33,451 nt of DNA from Firmicutes bacterium UBA911 (GCA_002294005.1 DBEH01000004.1:1-33451); one strand, 5' to 3'. Shown: positions 15,607-23,107, numbered from the stretch's first letter. The notes: a model not told the origin generated them from the sequence alone. Numbers and translations are program-made.

Positions 15607-15782
15607 GAACGTGTTCCGCCGATCAGCCTGTTGTACTCGTTCAGGACTGAATCCAGCTTCCTGCTTACCAACTGAATCTCTTGATCCTGCAGCGTGTCAT
15701 TATTATTTTCGACAAGTTTCTGGAGCGTGCGGCGCAACCGTTCTATTTCTGCGAGCAACTCCATTTGGCTGCCAGAAAACAC
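15603..15782 (-). CDS. Spo0E-like aspartyl-phosphate phosphatase (59 aa)
   Basis: Spo0E-family proteins dephosphorylate Spo0A~P and so hold back sporulation. The 59-residue product is a helical hairpin: ELLAEIERLRRTLQKLVENN, a short linker (DTLQDQE) and LVSRKLDSVLNEYNRLI. The ending S-x-x-L-D-x-x-[LI]-x-x-[YF] is the family signature (SRKLDSVLNEY). The GTG at 15782 has GGAGGGG 5 nt upstream; an ATG at 15764 is an alternative. It has a near-consensus promoter with an operator inside the spacer and is divergent from an XRE-type regulator. Confidence 0.85.
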   Translation of the reverse strand: MFSGSQMELLAEIERLRRTLQKLVENNNDTLQDQEIQLVSRKLDSVLNEYNRLIGGTRS

Positions 15783-15824
15783 TAATACCCCTCCCGATAA
15801 CCAAAACAGGTATTTTTTTTTACT

Positions 15825-15854
15825 ATTGTAGTTCCAATCGGGAACTTGTGTCAA
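15825..15854 (-). promoter_or_regulatory. Sigma-A promoter of the spo0E-like gene
   Basis: On the minus strand, TTGACA (15854-15849), an 18-bp spacer and TACAAT (15830-15825) form a near-consensus promoter. The spacer contains the inverted repeat GTTCC-N5-GGAAC (15831-15845). Transcription would start near 15817, about 35 nt before the GTG. Confidence 0.8.
15831..15845. promoter_or_regulatory. Operator O1, GTTCC-N5-GGAAC, inside the spo0E-like promoter
   Basis: A perfect 5-bp inverted repeat with a 5-nt centre (AATCG) occupies the spacer between the -35 and -10 of the spo0E-like promoter. A protein bound here should exclude RNA polymerase. The adjacent XRE regulator is the obvious candidate. 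Confidence 0.6.
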
Positions 15855-15885
15855 CCAAATTGCGTATTCGCCCGTTATTTGTGTG

Positions 15886-15900
15886 GTTCCAATAAGGAAC
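15886..15900. promoter_or_regulatory. Operator O2, GTTCC-N5-GGAAC, upstream of the XRE gene
   Basis: This is a second copy of the inverted repeat (centre AATAA), 55 bp from O1 centre to centre and 63 bp upstream of the regulator's GTG. Two identical half-site pairs in one divergent intergenic region suggest autoregulation and possibly cooperative binding. Confidence 0.55.
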
Positions 15901-15962
15901 TGTCGACTAATGCGACTTTATGTTAGACTATTGGTAAAGAAGGCCCGTAAAGGAGCGTAGCG

Positions 15963-16730
15963 GTGAGTTTTGGCAATCGGCTCAAGCGGGGCTGGACTCA
16001 GGAAGTGCTCGCCAATGGCCTGGGTCTTTCCAGGAATACCATCGCCGGTTACGAATCGCCCAGCAAATCCCGTGAACCGGGCCTCGAGATGCTGACCAGG
16101 ATTTCAGCGGTCTTTGAAGTTACGGTGGACTATTTGCTCGGTCTGACGACCGCAGAGCAAGCGCCCCGCAAGCCGGACCCGAAGATGCGGGTTCCGGTGT
16201 ACAAGGATTCCCTGACCTATCTACCGCCGCTGCACGAGGAAAGCGCCATCGGCCACTTGGATCTCCCGGCGGGCATCGGGGCGGATTTCGCAGTGGAAGT
16301 CACCGGCCGCGACCTCCTCTGGACCGGGATCTGCCCGGGCGACCTTGTCTTGTGCCTTGGCTTGGCCGCCGCCGACCACGGGCAGTTGGCGGCCGTCGCC
16401 ACTCCTTCCGGCGGCACCGGCCGCCAAGAGCTTATAATGCGGTACATGGTGCTGGACAAGGGCGGTTGGACTCTTCGGGCGGCAAACCCGGATCAAGCCG
16501 ACCGGCCCTTGCGACCGGGGGATCAAGTCGCTGGTGTGGCGGTGGCGATTGTGAAAAACCCCCCGGCCCTGGACACCTACTTCGAACTGTTGTCTCTCCG
16601 GGATGTCCGGGTGCGGGGCTGGAATGAAGTGATCCTCGAAGCCACCCGGCTCGGAGTCAAAAAAGAGCAGGTGAAGAGCCTGATCGGTTTTTTCGCCGGC
16701 CTGCTGGACAATCACCCCAAGAAAGACTAG
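15963..16730 (+). CDS. XRE-family regulator with degenerate LexA/S24-like C-terminal domain
   Basis: The 255-residue protein has an N-terminal helix-turn-helix (TQEVLANGLGLSRNTIAGYE, ending VDYLLGL) and a C-terminal domain of LexA/S24 type (about 85-195). The segment VEVTGRDLLWTGICPGDLVL matches V-x-G-[DS]-S-M..P..GD-LV, but the catalytic Ser-Met is Asp-Leu, and no obvious catalytic Lys follows in the LIMRYMVL strand. Self-cleavage is therefore unlikely, and the domain may act as a dimer or ligand module. Helix 1 of the HTH is about five residues shorter than usual. The GTG at 15963 follows AAAGGAG. It is divergent from the spo0E-like gene with two shared operators. Confidence 0.82.
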   Translation: MSFGNRLKRGWTQEVLANGLGLSRNTIAGYESPSKSREPGLEMLTRISAVFEVTVDYLLGLTTAEQAPRKPDPKMRVPVYKDSLTYLPPLHEESAIGHLDLPAGIGADFAVEVTGRDLLWTGICPGDLVLCLGLAAADHGQLAAVATPSGGTGRQELIMRYMVLDKGGWTLRAANPDQADRPLRPGDQVAGVAVAIVKNPPALDTYFELLSLRDVRVRGWNEVILEATRLGVKKEQVKSLIGFFAGLLDNHPKKD

Positions 16731-16802
16731 ATCCAAAGACATAAAACTTGACCGCAGCAACTATTTGCAACGCCGCTTATGATCCCGGCCTGGAATGGCC
16801 TG

Positions 16803-16840
16803 GAAATTGAAATTGCCGCCCAAGGAATCCCGGGCGGCAA
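16803..16840 (-). terminator. Intrinsic terminator of the gltX-tRNA-Gln-tRNA-Glu unit
   Basis: A 9-bp stem TTGCCGCCC / GGGCGGCAA (16832-16840 with 16813-16821) is followed on the minus strand by TTTCAATTT. It lies 15 nt after the tRNA-Glu CCA end. Confidence 0.75.
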
Positions 16841-16855
16841 AAGTTTGGATACTGC

Positions 16856-16931
16856 TGGTAGCCCCAACGGGACTCGAACCCGTGTCTCCGCCTTGAGAGG
16901 GCGGTGTCCTAGGCCGCTAGACGATGGGGCC
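16856..16931 (-). tRNA. tRNA-Glu (anticodon CTC)
   Basis: The minus strand folds as a cloverleaf with acceptor arms GGCCCCA / TGGGGCT. The anticodon stem CCGCC/GGCGG carries loop CTCTCAA, giving anticodon CTC, and the T-loop is GGTTCGAGTCC. The CCA end is encoded. It lies 17 nt downstream of tRNA-Gln. Confidence 0.96.
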
Positions 16932-16948
16932 GCGTACGAGATTTATTG

Positions 16949-17022
16949 TGGCTGCGGGACTAGGATTCGAACCTAGACTAGATGATCCAGAGTCACCCGT
17001 GCTACCGTTACACCATCCCGCA
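16949..17022 (-). tRNA. tRNA-Gln (anticodon CTG)
   Basis: The minus strand gives a cloverleaf with acceptor arms TGCGGGA / TCCCGCA and D arm GGTGTAACGGTAGCAC. The anticodon loop CTCTGGA gives anticodon CTG, the T-loop is GGTTCGAATCC and the CCA end is encoded. The gene lies 96 nt after gltX on the same strand. Confidence 0.96.
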
Positions 17023-17118
17023 GGGTAAGTCACGGTCTACATTGTAGCATACGAAGGCCCGCCGCGCAAGTTAGGTGACGCCTTTTTGCGGTTAAGCGGG
17101 TGCTGCGGTCAGGCCTTG

Positions 17119-18603
17119 TCATGCCTGTTCCAAGTTGTTCTCGATCCGAGCGATCGCCCGGTCGAGCCGCAACAGGCATTGTTCCTTCCCGAGGACGGTG
17201 ATGATATCAAACAGACCCGGCCCTACGGTCCGGCCCGAAAGCGCCAGCCTGGCCGGATGAATCAACGCGCCGCCGGAAACGCCGAGTTCCTCGATCACCT
17301 GCCGGAAGGCTTCTTCCGTGCCCTCGACGGTGAACCGGCCGACGGGCAATGCGGACAAGGCCTCCCGGCCCCGGGCCAGGATGCCGGTCACCCCGGGCTT
17401 GGTGAAATGCTTGCGCACGCCTTTTTCCTCGTATTCAAAATCCGGCCGGTAGAAATAGGCCGACGCGTCACGCAGCTCCACCAGGGTGTGAATCCGGCTG
17501 CGCACCGCCTCCACCACGCGGTTCAGGTAGTCGAGTTCGGCCGGGTCCGGTGAGGCACTCAAATACCCCGCCTCCTGCATAAACGGCCGGACTTGCTCCA
17601 CCACCCGTTCCAACGGCAGTGCCTTCAAGTACTGGGCGTTGAGCCAGGTCAGCTTTTTCACGTCGTAAACGGCGGCATGTTTGGTGACGGCGTCCAGACT
17701 GAAGAAGGCCACCAGTTCCTCCCGGGAAAACTGTTCCCGCTCGCCCCCCGGCGACCAGCCCAGAAGCGCCAGGTAGTTGACCAGAGCCTCGGGCAAAAAC
17801 CCGCCGGTCCGGAACTCGTCCACGGCGGTGGCCCCGTGGCGCTTGGAGAGCTTGGAGCGGTCCGGGGCCAGGATCATGGGCACGTGCACGAACTCCGGGA
17901 GCGCATACCCCAGGAGGTTAAACAGGACGATCTGCTTCGGCGTGTTCGAGAGGTGTTCTTCAGCCCGGATGACGTGGCTGATCCGCATCGCCCCGTCGTC
18001 GACCACGCAGGCGAAGTTGTACGTCGGCCCGCCGTTTGACTTCAATATGACGATATCGTCGAGCGTGGCGTTGTCGAAACCGACCTCGCCCCGGATCAGG
18101 TCTTTGACCACCGTGGCCCCGGCCTTCGGCATCTTCACGCGCAGGGCCGGCTGGATGCCGGCCGCTTCCTTCGCCCGCCGCCCATCGCCGGTCAGGTCGC
18201 CGCAGCGGCTGTCGTAGCGCGGCACCTCGCCGCGCCGGCGGGCCTTCTCGCGCTGGGCGGCCAACTCCTCAGGGGTGCAGTAACACCAGTAGGCACGGCC
18301 GCTCTCCAGCAGGCGGCGGGCCTCCTCCCGGTACAGCCCGAACCGCTCCGACTGCCGGTACGGCCCGAAAGGACCCCCACAGTCGTAGCCCTCGTCCCAC
18401 CCGATACCCAGCCAGCGCAGGCTGGACTCGATCTGGACGGCCGCCTCCCCTATGTTCCGCCCGGTGTCGGTGTCCTCCAGCCGCAGGATGAAGACCCCCC
18501 CGTGGTGCCGGGCAAAGAGCCAGTTGAAAAGCGCGGTCCGGGCGCCGCCGATGTGCAGGCTCCCTGTAGGACTGGGCGCGAATCTAACCCGTACCGTATC
18601 CAT
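17119..18603 (-). CDS. gltX: Glutamyl-tRNA synthetase
   Basis: This class I aminoacyl-tRNA synthetase charges tRNA-Glu and, in bacteria that use the GatCAB route, often tRNA-Gln as well. The 494-residue length is standard. The HIGH-type motif is PSPTGSLHIGGA (residues 10-21) and the KMSKS-type motif is KLSKR (251-255). C107, C109 and C134 resemble the zinc site seen in some GluRS enzymes. The ATG at 18603 follows AGGAG by 4-5 nt. It is followed on the same strand by tRNA-Gln, tRNA-Glu and a terminator, so enzyme and substrates may share a transcript. Confidence 0.97.
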   Translation of the reverse strand: MDTVRVRFAPSPTGSLHIGGARTALFNWLFARHHGGVFILRLEDTDTGRNIGEAAVQIESSLRWLGIGWDEGYDCGGPFGPYRQSERFGLYREEARRLLESGRAYWCYCTPEELAAQREKARRRGEVPRYDSRCGDLTGDGRRAKEAAGIQPALRVKMPKAGATVVKDLIRGEVGFDNATLDDIVILKSNGGPTYNFACVVDDGAMRISHVIRAEEHLSNTPKQIVLFNLLGYALPEFVHVPMILAPDRSKLSKRHGATAVDEFRTGGFLPEALVNYLALLGWSPGGEREQFSREELVAFFSLDAVTKHAAVYDVKKLTWLNAQYLKALPLERVVEQVRPFMQEAGYLSASPDPAELDYLNRVVEAVRSRIHTLVELRDASAYFYRPDFEYEEKGVRKHFTKPGVTGILARGREALSALPVGRFTVEGTEEAFRQVIEELGVSGGALIHPARLALSGRTVGPGLFDIITVLGKEQCLLRLDRAIARIENNLEQA

Positions 18604-18725
18604 GATCTCCTGCTAAACCTCCCATTCATTCCAACCGTGAGTACGACAGGAGACGGTTCTCTGTCGCCCTTGTACTCCTTATTCCGGCCTCCCGGCCGCC
18701 GGTGCCAACCCATATATTGTATTCC

Positions 18726-18953
18726 TCATTTTGGCGCCTGTAAAGCCCCGGGTCCACTTTCCAGCCGCAAGAGCCGTTCTTTCCACTCGGGACCACCGCC
18801 AAAACCCCCTTTGTGCCGTCGGCACGGACAACCCGGTGGCAGGGCACCACCAGCGGCGTGCGGTTGGCGCCCAAGGCGTTGCCCACCGCTCGGGACGCCC
18901 GTAGCGGTGAAATGCCAACCGCCGGCATACCTGCGGCTTTCAGCAGAATCCAA
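18726..18953 (-). pseudogene. Remnant of methylated-DNA-[protein]-cysteine S-methyltransferase (Ogt/MGMT)
   Basis: One frame carries RASRAVGNALGANRTPLVV followed by PCHRVVRADG, the active-site region with the alkyl-acceptor cysteine. The expected continuation GGFGGGPEWKERLLRLESG is found in a second frame. The switch falls at a run of five G (minus strand, around 18804-18808), where one extra G would restore the frame. The N-terminal two thirds of the family and the conserved TYG-I-A segment are missing, and about seven residues are inserted before RASRAVG. The gene is therefore truncated as well as frameshifted and is most likely dead. Confidence 0.78.
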
Positions 18954-19209
18954 CTCTTAAATGGGGCTCCTTCTCCGCCCTGCAAGAAGATTCCTGTCTC
19001 CCGCCGCGGGCTCACTCTTCAACGGAAACCGTCACCGGACCCTCTTGGCGAAGCAGCTCGACCAATACAACCGAGACCCGGCCCGGACCCCGACTCCGGC
19101 GGGCACGGCTCTGTCAATAAAAGTTTTTTATATAGAGGATAATAATATGGTTGAAATTAATTCCTAATGATAAGATTGAGGGAAATGTTTGGACTAAGGA
19201 GTGGGGTGC

Positions 19210-20277
19210 GTGGACGCTCCCAGATTGACTTCCCTGACGGTCGGCGGCGGGTGAGCGGCCAAAGTCGGGCCTGAGGCTCTGGCCCAAGTTTTGAATCATT
19301 TGCCGGTCATGGAAGACGCCCGGCTGCTGGTAGGTATCGAGACGTCGGACGACGCCGGGGTGTATCTGATCAATGACGAGACGGCGCTCGTGCAAACCGT
19401 CGATTTCTTCACGCCCATTGTCGACGACCCGCGCCGCTTCGGTCAGATCGCAGCCGCCAATGCGTTGAGCGACATCTACGCCATGGGCGGCATCCCCCTC
19501 ACGGCCCTGAACATCATCTGCTACCCCACCAAAGAAGGGCATCTGGACGTCCTGGCCCAAATCCTGATCGGCGGGGCGGAAAAAGTACGGGAGGCCGGTG
19601 CCCTGATTGTGGGCGGGCACAGCGTGGAGGACAAGGAACCCAAGTACGGCCTGGCGGTCACCGGAATCGTGCACCCCGGGCTGGTGGTGCGGAACAGCAC
19701 GGCTCAGCCCGGAGACCGGTTGGTGCTGACCAAGCCTTTGGGCACCGGTGTCGTCACCTCGGCGGTGAAAGCGAACATGGTGCCCGCCGAAATCCAGGAG
19801 ACGGTAGCCGTTCAAATGGCCACCTTGAACGACCGGGCGGCCCGGGCCATGCGCGAAACCGGACCTTCCGCCTGCACGGACATCACCGGCTTCGGACTCC
19901 TGGGGCACGCGCTGGAGATGGCCCGGGGCAGCCGGGTGGGCCTGCTGTTCGAGGCCGGCAGTCTGCCGCTGATCGAGCGGGCTCCGGAATACGCCGCGCT
20001 GGGGCTGATCCCGCGGGGAGCGCACGCCAACCGCTGCTTCATCGGGGAGCACGTGTCCTTCGAGCAGGACGTGCCGCTGGCGGTCCAAGACCTGATGTTC
20101 GACCCTCAGACTTCGGGCGGGCTCTTGATCTCCGTTCCGGGGGAGAAGCTCCACACGCTGATGCGCAAGTTGACGGAGTACGGGGTGCTCGGAGCGCGGG
20201 TGGTCGGCGAGGTAACCGGCGCGCTTCCTCCCGGCCGCATCGTAGTCCGGACCGGCAACGGGGCAGGGGCGCCCTAG
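19210..20277 (+). CDS. selD: Selenide, water dikinase SelD, with in-frame TGA = selenocysteine at position 15
   Basis: SelD makes selenophosphate from selenide and ATP, the selenium donor for Sec-tRNA. From the GTG at 19210 (AAGGAG 8 nt upstream) the frame reads DAPRLTSLTVGGG-[TGA]-AAKVGPEALAQVLNHLP and then runs open to 20277. The TGA at 19252-19254 aligns with catalytic Cys17 of E. coli SelD (RLT...GAGCGCKISP), and both flanks continue the family pattern, so the TGA should be read as Sec. The product is 355 residues. Other motifs are ETSDDAGVY, VDFFTPIVDDP, NALSDIYAMGG and FDPQTSGGLL. Starting at the TTG at 19291 would remove the catalytic segment. The stop overlaps the convergent tupC stop. 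Confidence 0.93.
19255..19290 (+). promoter_or_regulatory. Candidate bacterial SECIS element of selD
   Basis: Twelve nt after the TGA, a GGGCC / GGCCC stem (19267-19271 with 19281-19285) encloses TGAGGCTCT. A hairpin at this distance inside the coding region is what SelB needs in bacteria. Further inner pairing is possible. The fold was judged by eye only. Confidence 0.5.
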
Positions 20278-21008
20278 TAAACCATCTCTCCGCGAATGAA
20301 GGCCCGCGTGCGCTCGTCCCCGGGGGCTTCGAACACTTGCGCCGCCAGCCCCTCTTCCACGACCTGCCCCTCATAGAGGAAGACCACCTGATCGGCCAGG
20401 CGCTGCGCCTGAAACACGTTGTGCGTAACCAGGACCACCGCCGTGCCGTTGCCGCCGCTCGCGCCCCGGATCAGCCCCTCCAGAAGCGCCACGTTGTTGG
20501 GGTCCAGGTTCGAAGTGGGCTCATCCAGCAGTAGTACGTCCGGTTCCAGTACCAGCGCCCGGGCCATGGCCACGCGCTGGGCCTCCCCGCCGGACAGGGT
20601 CAGCGCCCGCGCCCGCCGCAGCGGCTCCAGTCCCACCCGCCGCAAGGCGTCGTCCACCTTGCCGGCCGCTTCCAGACCGCGCACGCCCCGCACCCGCAGC
20701 CCGTAGGCCACGTTTTCGTACACCGTTCCGTCAAAGAGCACCGGCTTTTGAAACACCATGGCCATCCGGCGCTGCAGCTCCAACCGCGGCCGGTAAGCGT
20801 GCACGTCCCGCCCACGGTAGAGAATCCGGCCCGCCGTCGGCCGCTCCAGCAGGTTTAATAGCCGCAGCAGGGTGCTCTTCCCGGCCCCGCTCGGCCCCAT
20901 CACGCCGTGAATCCGGCCCGCGGCAAGCGACAGTCGCTCCACGCGCAACACCTCGCGCGGCCCGAACTGTTTGCTGACGTTGTCCACCGTGAGCACCGCC
21001 TCGCTCAA
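20274..21008 (-). CDS. tupC: Tungstate ABC transporter ATP-binding protein
   Basis: This is the ATPase of the tungstate uptake system (244 residues). It has Walker A GPSGAGKS (about 38-45), Q-loop MVFQKPVLFDGTVYENVAYG (the TupC/WtpC style), signature LSGGEAQR, Walker B LLLDEPTSNLDP and switch histidine VTHNVFQA. The gene order tupA-tupB-tupC and the substrate-binding protein support tungstate rather than sulfate or molybdate. The start at 21008 overlaps the permease end by 4 nt. The 3' end overlaps selD convergently. Confidence 0.9.
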   Translation of the reverse strand: MSEAVLTVDNVSKQFGPREVLRVERLSLAAGRIHGVMGPSGAGKSTLLRLLNLLERPTAGRILYRGRDVHAYRPRLELQRRMAMVFQKPVLFDGTVYENVAYGLRVRGVRGLEAAGKVDDALRRVGLEPLRRARALTLSGGEAQRVAMARALVLEPDVLLLDEPTSNLDPNNVALLEGLIRGASGGNGTAVVLVTHNVFQAQRLADQVVFLYEGQVVEEGLAAQVFEAPGDERTRAFIRGEMVY

Positions 21009-21727
21009 TTCCTGGACACCCCCTGCAGGCGGTAGAGCGCCGTGTTGATAACGAAGGCCAGGAACAAGAGCACCATCCCCAGGCCGATGGCCATTTCGAA
21101 GTTACCCCGCCTGGTTTCCAGCACGATGGCGGTGGTCATTACCCGGGTCTTGCCCTCGATATTCCCGCCGACCATCATCACCGCCCCCACCTCGGCCATC
21201 ACCCGGCCGGTGCCGGCCACCACCGCGCCGACAATCGCCACCCGCGCCTCCCGCACGACCGTGAGCGCCACCTGCCACGCGCCCGCCCCGAGCGAGACGG
21301 CGGTATCCCTGATCTCCCGGTCTTTGGCGCGCACGGCGACCATGGTCAGGCCGGCGATGATGGGCAGCGCCAAGATGGTCTGGGCGATGACCATGGCCGT
21401 GGGGGTGTAGAGCAGGCTCAACACGCCGAACGGTCCCCGCGCGGAGAGCAGCAGGTAGACTAAAAGCCCGACCAGGACCGGCGGCAGCCCCATGAAGGTG
21501 TAGAGAAAGAGCGCGGGCAGGCGCACCCGCCGGACCGGCTGCATTCCCAGCCAGGTGCCCAGCGGAATGCCCGCCAGGGCGGCGAGGCCGATGGCCACCC
21601 CCGACACCTGCAGTGAAAGCCCGATGATCTGCATGAGCTTGGGGTCGCGGGCCACCACCAGCCCGAAGGCCGCCACGATTCCATCCCAGATGGTCCCACT
21701 TCCCTTCCCGGCTGCCGGCCCGGACAA
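21005..21727 (-). CDS. tupB: Tungstate ABC transporter permease
   Basis: This is a membrane permease with about five helices. The family N-terminus IWDGIVAAFGLVVARDP is present, and the cytoplasmic coupling loop reads DTAVSLGAGAWQVALTVVRE. RVMAEVGAVMMVGGNI is the conserved TupB segment near the C-terminus. I placed the start at the TTG at 21727 because the frame upstream (to 21784) overlaps tupA and is not conserved; a GTG at 21676 is too late. No strong ribosome binding site decides it. It ends with a 4-nt overlap into tupC. Confidence 0.9.
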   Translation of the reverse strand: MSGPAAGKGSGTIWDGIVAAFGLVVARDPKLMQIIGLSLQVSGVAIGLAALAGIPLGTWLGMQPVRRVRLPALFLYTFMGLPPVLVGLLVYLLLSARGPFGVLSLLYTPTAMVIAQTILALPIIAGLTMVAVRAKDREIRDTAVSLGAGAWQVALTVVREARVAIVGAVVAGTGRVMAEVGAVMMVGGNIEGKTRVMTTAIVLETRRGNFEMAIGLGMVLLFLAFVINTALYRLQGVSRN

Positions 21728-21752
21728 GTTAAAGTTTTGTGGTCCGGCCCCC

Positions 21753-22598
21753 CTAGGAAGCGTTGGGCACGAACAACTGTTCACCGTGCTTTACAAAGCC
21801 GGCGATCAGCTCCTGCCCTTCATCCGAAACCAAGAAGTCGACGAACTTCTTCGCCCCTTCGTAGTCCACGTGCGGGTGGTTGGCCGGGTTGACAGCCATG
21901 ACCCCGTACTGGTTAAAAAGCGCCGGGTCGCCCTCCAACACGACTTTCAGGTCCAGTTCTTCCTTCAGGGACACCCAGGTGCCGCGGTCGGCCAGGGTGT
22001 AGCCTTTTAGTTCGCCGGCCATCCGCAGGGTGTCGCCCATGCCCTGGCCGACCGAGTGGTACCAGCCTCCCGCGGGTTCAAGCCCGGTTCCCTTCCAGAT
22101 CTTCAGTTCAGCTTTGTGGGTGCCCGAATCGTCACCGCGGGAAACGAACACGCTTTGAGCAGCCGCGATTTTGCCAAACGCTTCCTTGACGTCCCGGCCG
22201 CCCGCGATGTTCGCCGGGTCGCCGGGCGGGCCGGCCAGCACGAAGTCGTTGTACATGACGTCATGGCGGTCGACAAAATGTCCTTCCGCCACCAAAGCCA
22301 GTTCCTGCTCCTTGGCGTGGACCAGGAGCACGTCGCAGTCGCCGCGCTTGCCGGTCTCAAACGCGGCCCCGGTACCCACCGAGATCACGGACACCTCGTA
22401 GTTGTGCTTTTCCCCAAAGACCGGCAGCAACGCGTCCAGCAGACCCGAGTCGTACGTGCTGGTGGTCGTGGCCAGTTTGAGTTCCTTCGCTTCCGGCTTC
22501 GCCGGCGCCGGCGGCGCTTGACCGCCGCACCCGCCCAGGAACGCCGCCGTTAGAAAGACCGCTGCCGCAAAGAGCACTACACTTTTCCTCAAGGTCAA
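21753..22598 (-). CDS. tupA: Tungstate-binding lipoprotein TupA
   Basis: This is the extracytoplasmic tungstate receptor (281 residues). It has a hydrophobic signal peptide with lipobox FLGGC and a short Pro/Ala linker. The family hallmark LATTTSTYDSGLLD lies at the start of the mature domain, and RGDDSGTHKAELKIWK and NQYGVMAVNP are further TupA motifs that line the oxyanion pocket. The TTG at 22598 follows AAGGAGG by 8 nt. It is the first gene of tupABC and is preceded by a long structured leader. Confidence 0.92.
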   Translation of the reverse strand: MTLRKSVVLFAAAVFLTAAFLGGCGGQAPPAPAKPEAKELKLATTTSTYDSGLLDALLPVFGEKHNYEVSVISVGTGAAFETGKRGDCDVLLVHAKEQELALVAEGHFVDRHDVMYNDFVLAGPPGDPANIAGGRDVKEAFGKIAAAQSVFVSRGDDSGTHKAELKIWKGTGLEPAGGWYHSVGQGMGDTLRMAGELKGYTLADRGTWVSLKEELDLKVVLEGDPALFNQYGVMAVNPANHPHVDYEGAKKFVDFLVSDEGQELIAGFVKHGEQLFVPNAS

Positions 22599-22700
22599 GG
22601 TTAATTCCTCCTTAGTGTCGTGTTTTGGCCTATTTCCGGAACGCTACGCGATAATGTGACTGGACGGCCCTAACTCACCCCCTCGAAGTGTCCCGGAACG

Positions 22701-22741
22701 AAAAACGTCCGGCCGGCGGAAAAGACACCGCCGGGCCGGAC
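22701..22741 (-). terminator. Intrinsic terminator, second leader unit (proximal to tupA)
   Basis: A long GC stem (GTCCGGCC... on the minus strand; arms 22707-22719 and 22728-22741) is followed by GTTTTTCG. It lies directly after the second leader element and about 100 nt before tupA, where it would act as the expression platform. Part of its 5' arm can pair instead with CCGGAC just upstream, a possible antiterminator. Confidence 0.75.
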
Positions 22742-22759
22742 TGCAAATCCGGTCCGGAA

Positions 22760-22806
22760 CTCCTTTCCACAACGGGAGGCGTGCCCGTTTCCCGGCACAC
22801 CCTGTC
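22760..22806 (-). ncRNA. Candidate riboswitch, copy 2 (molybdenum/tungsten-cofactor-like), upstream of tupA
   Basis: This 47-nt element is nearly identical to the one at 22957-23002; the core from CAGGGTGTGCC to GGAAAGGAG differs at one base. It folds as GTGCC/GGCAC around a purine loop, then CTCC ... GGAG. A terminator follows. Conservation of two copies amid diverged flanks, in front of a tungstate transporter, argues for a metabolite-sensing RNA. The MoCo/Tuco class is my best guess by context and the CCTCCCG...GGAAAGGAG spelling; it is not proven. Confidence 0.5.
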
Positions 22807-22898
22807 GGCCGCCGCCCTTGGGGGTCCCCTTCCCAACAAGCAGGGGGTCCCCTTTAGGGACAGAGGCTCGGAGCACCCAGATCAAGTTTTAGCCAACC

Positions 22899-22934
22899 AA
22901 AAAACCGGGCCGTGCGGAAAAGCCGGACCCGGTT
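22899..22934 (-). terminator. Intrinsic terminator, first leader unit
   Basis: On the minus strand AACCGGG-T-CCG pairs with CGG-CCCGGTT and is followed by six T. It lies between the two copies of the leader element, so copy 1 has its own expression platform. Confidence 0.75.
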
Positions 22935-22956
22935 CTGCCAACCGGAAACCGCCCTT

Positions 22957-23002
22957 CTCCTTTCCGCAACGGGAGGCGTGCCCGTTTCCCGGCACACCCT
23001 GC
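22957..23002 (-). ncRNA. Candidate riboswitch, copy 1 (molybdenum/tungsten-cofactor-like)
   Basis: This is the distal copy of the leader element. Outer flanks AACCGG and CCGGTT can close a P1-like stem around the conserved core. It is followed by its own terminator about 25 nt downstream. Class assignment has the same uncertainty as copy 2. Confidence 0.5.
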
Positions 23003-23084
23003 CGGTTCGCCGGCCCTAACCCTACGGGCCTTAGGCCGTGAACTCGGAGAAAGCTGAACTTTAAGTTTTACCAGTTCGCCTTTG

Positions 23085-23107
23085 CCGGCCGGATTCCTGC
23101 CGGCCGG
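23085..23107. terminator. Hairpin after the Lon-like gene
   Basis: CCGGCCGG occurs twice (23085-23092 and 23100-23107) around a 7-nt loop. The octamer is self-complementary, so it forms a strong stem on either strand. It lies about 60 nt past the stop of the Lon-like gene and upstream of the tupA leader. There is no T-run, so the terminator role is uncertain. Confidence 0.35.

Noticed and set aside
19147..19167. Six-codon frame (MVEINS) with AGAGG upstream, as a selD leader peptide
   Set aside because: Too short to distinguish from chance in an AT-rich patch; no attenuator structure follows.
19114..20154. Long open frame on the minus strand opposite selD (346 codons)
   Set aside because: It is the antisense of a well-conserved gene, has no family pattern and is explained by GC-rich codon bias.
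19291..20277. selD annotated from the TTG at 19291
   Set aside because: This start removes the conserved N-terminal catalytic segment, which is present upstream in frame through a TGA.
22760..23002. Direct repeats read as transposon footprint or CRISPR repeats
   Set aside because: Only two copies about 200 bp apart, each foldable and followed by a terminator in front of a transporter operon; leader RNA explains them better.
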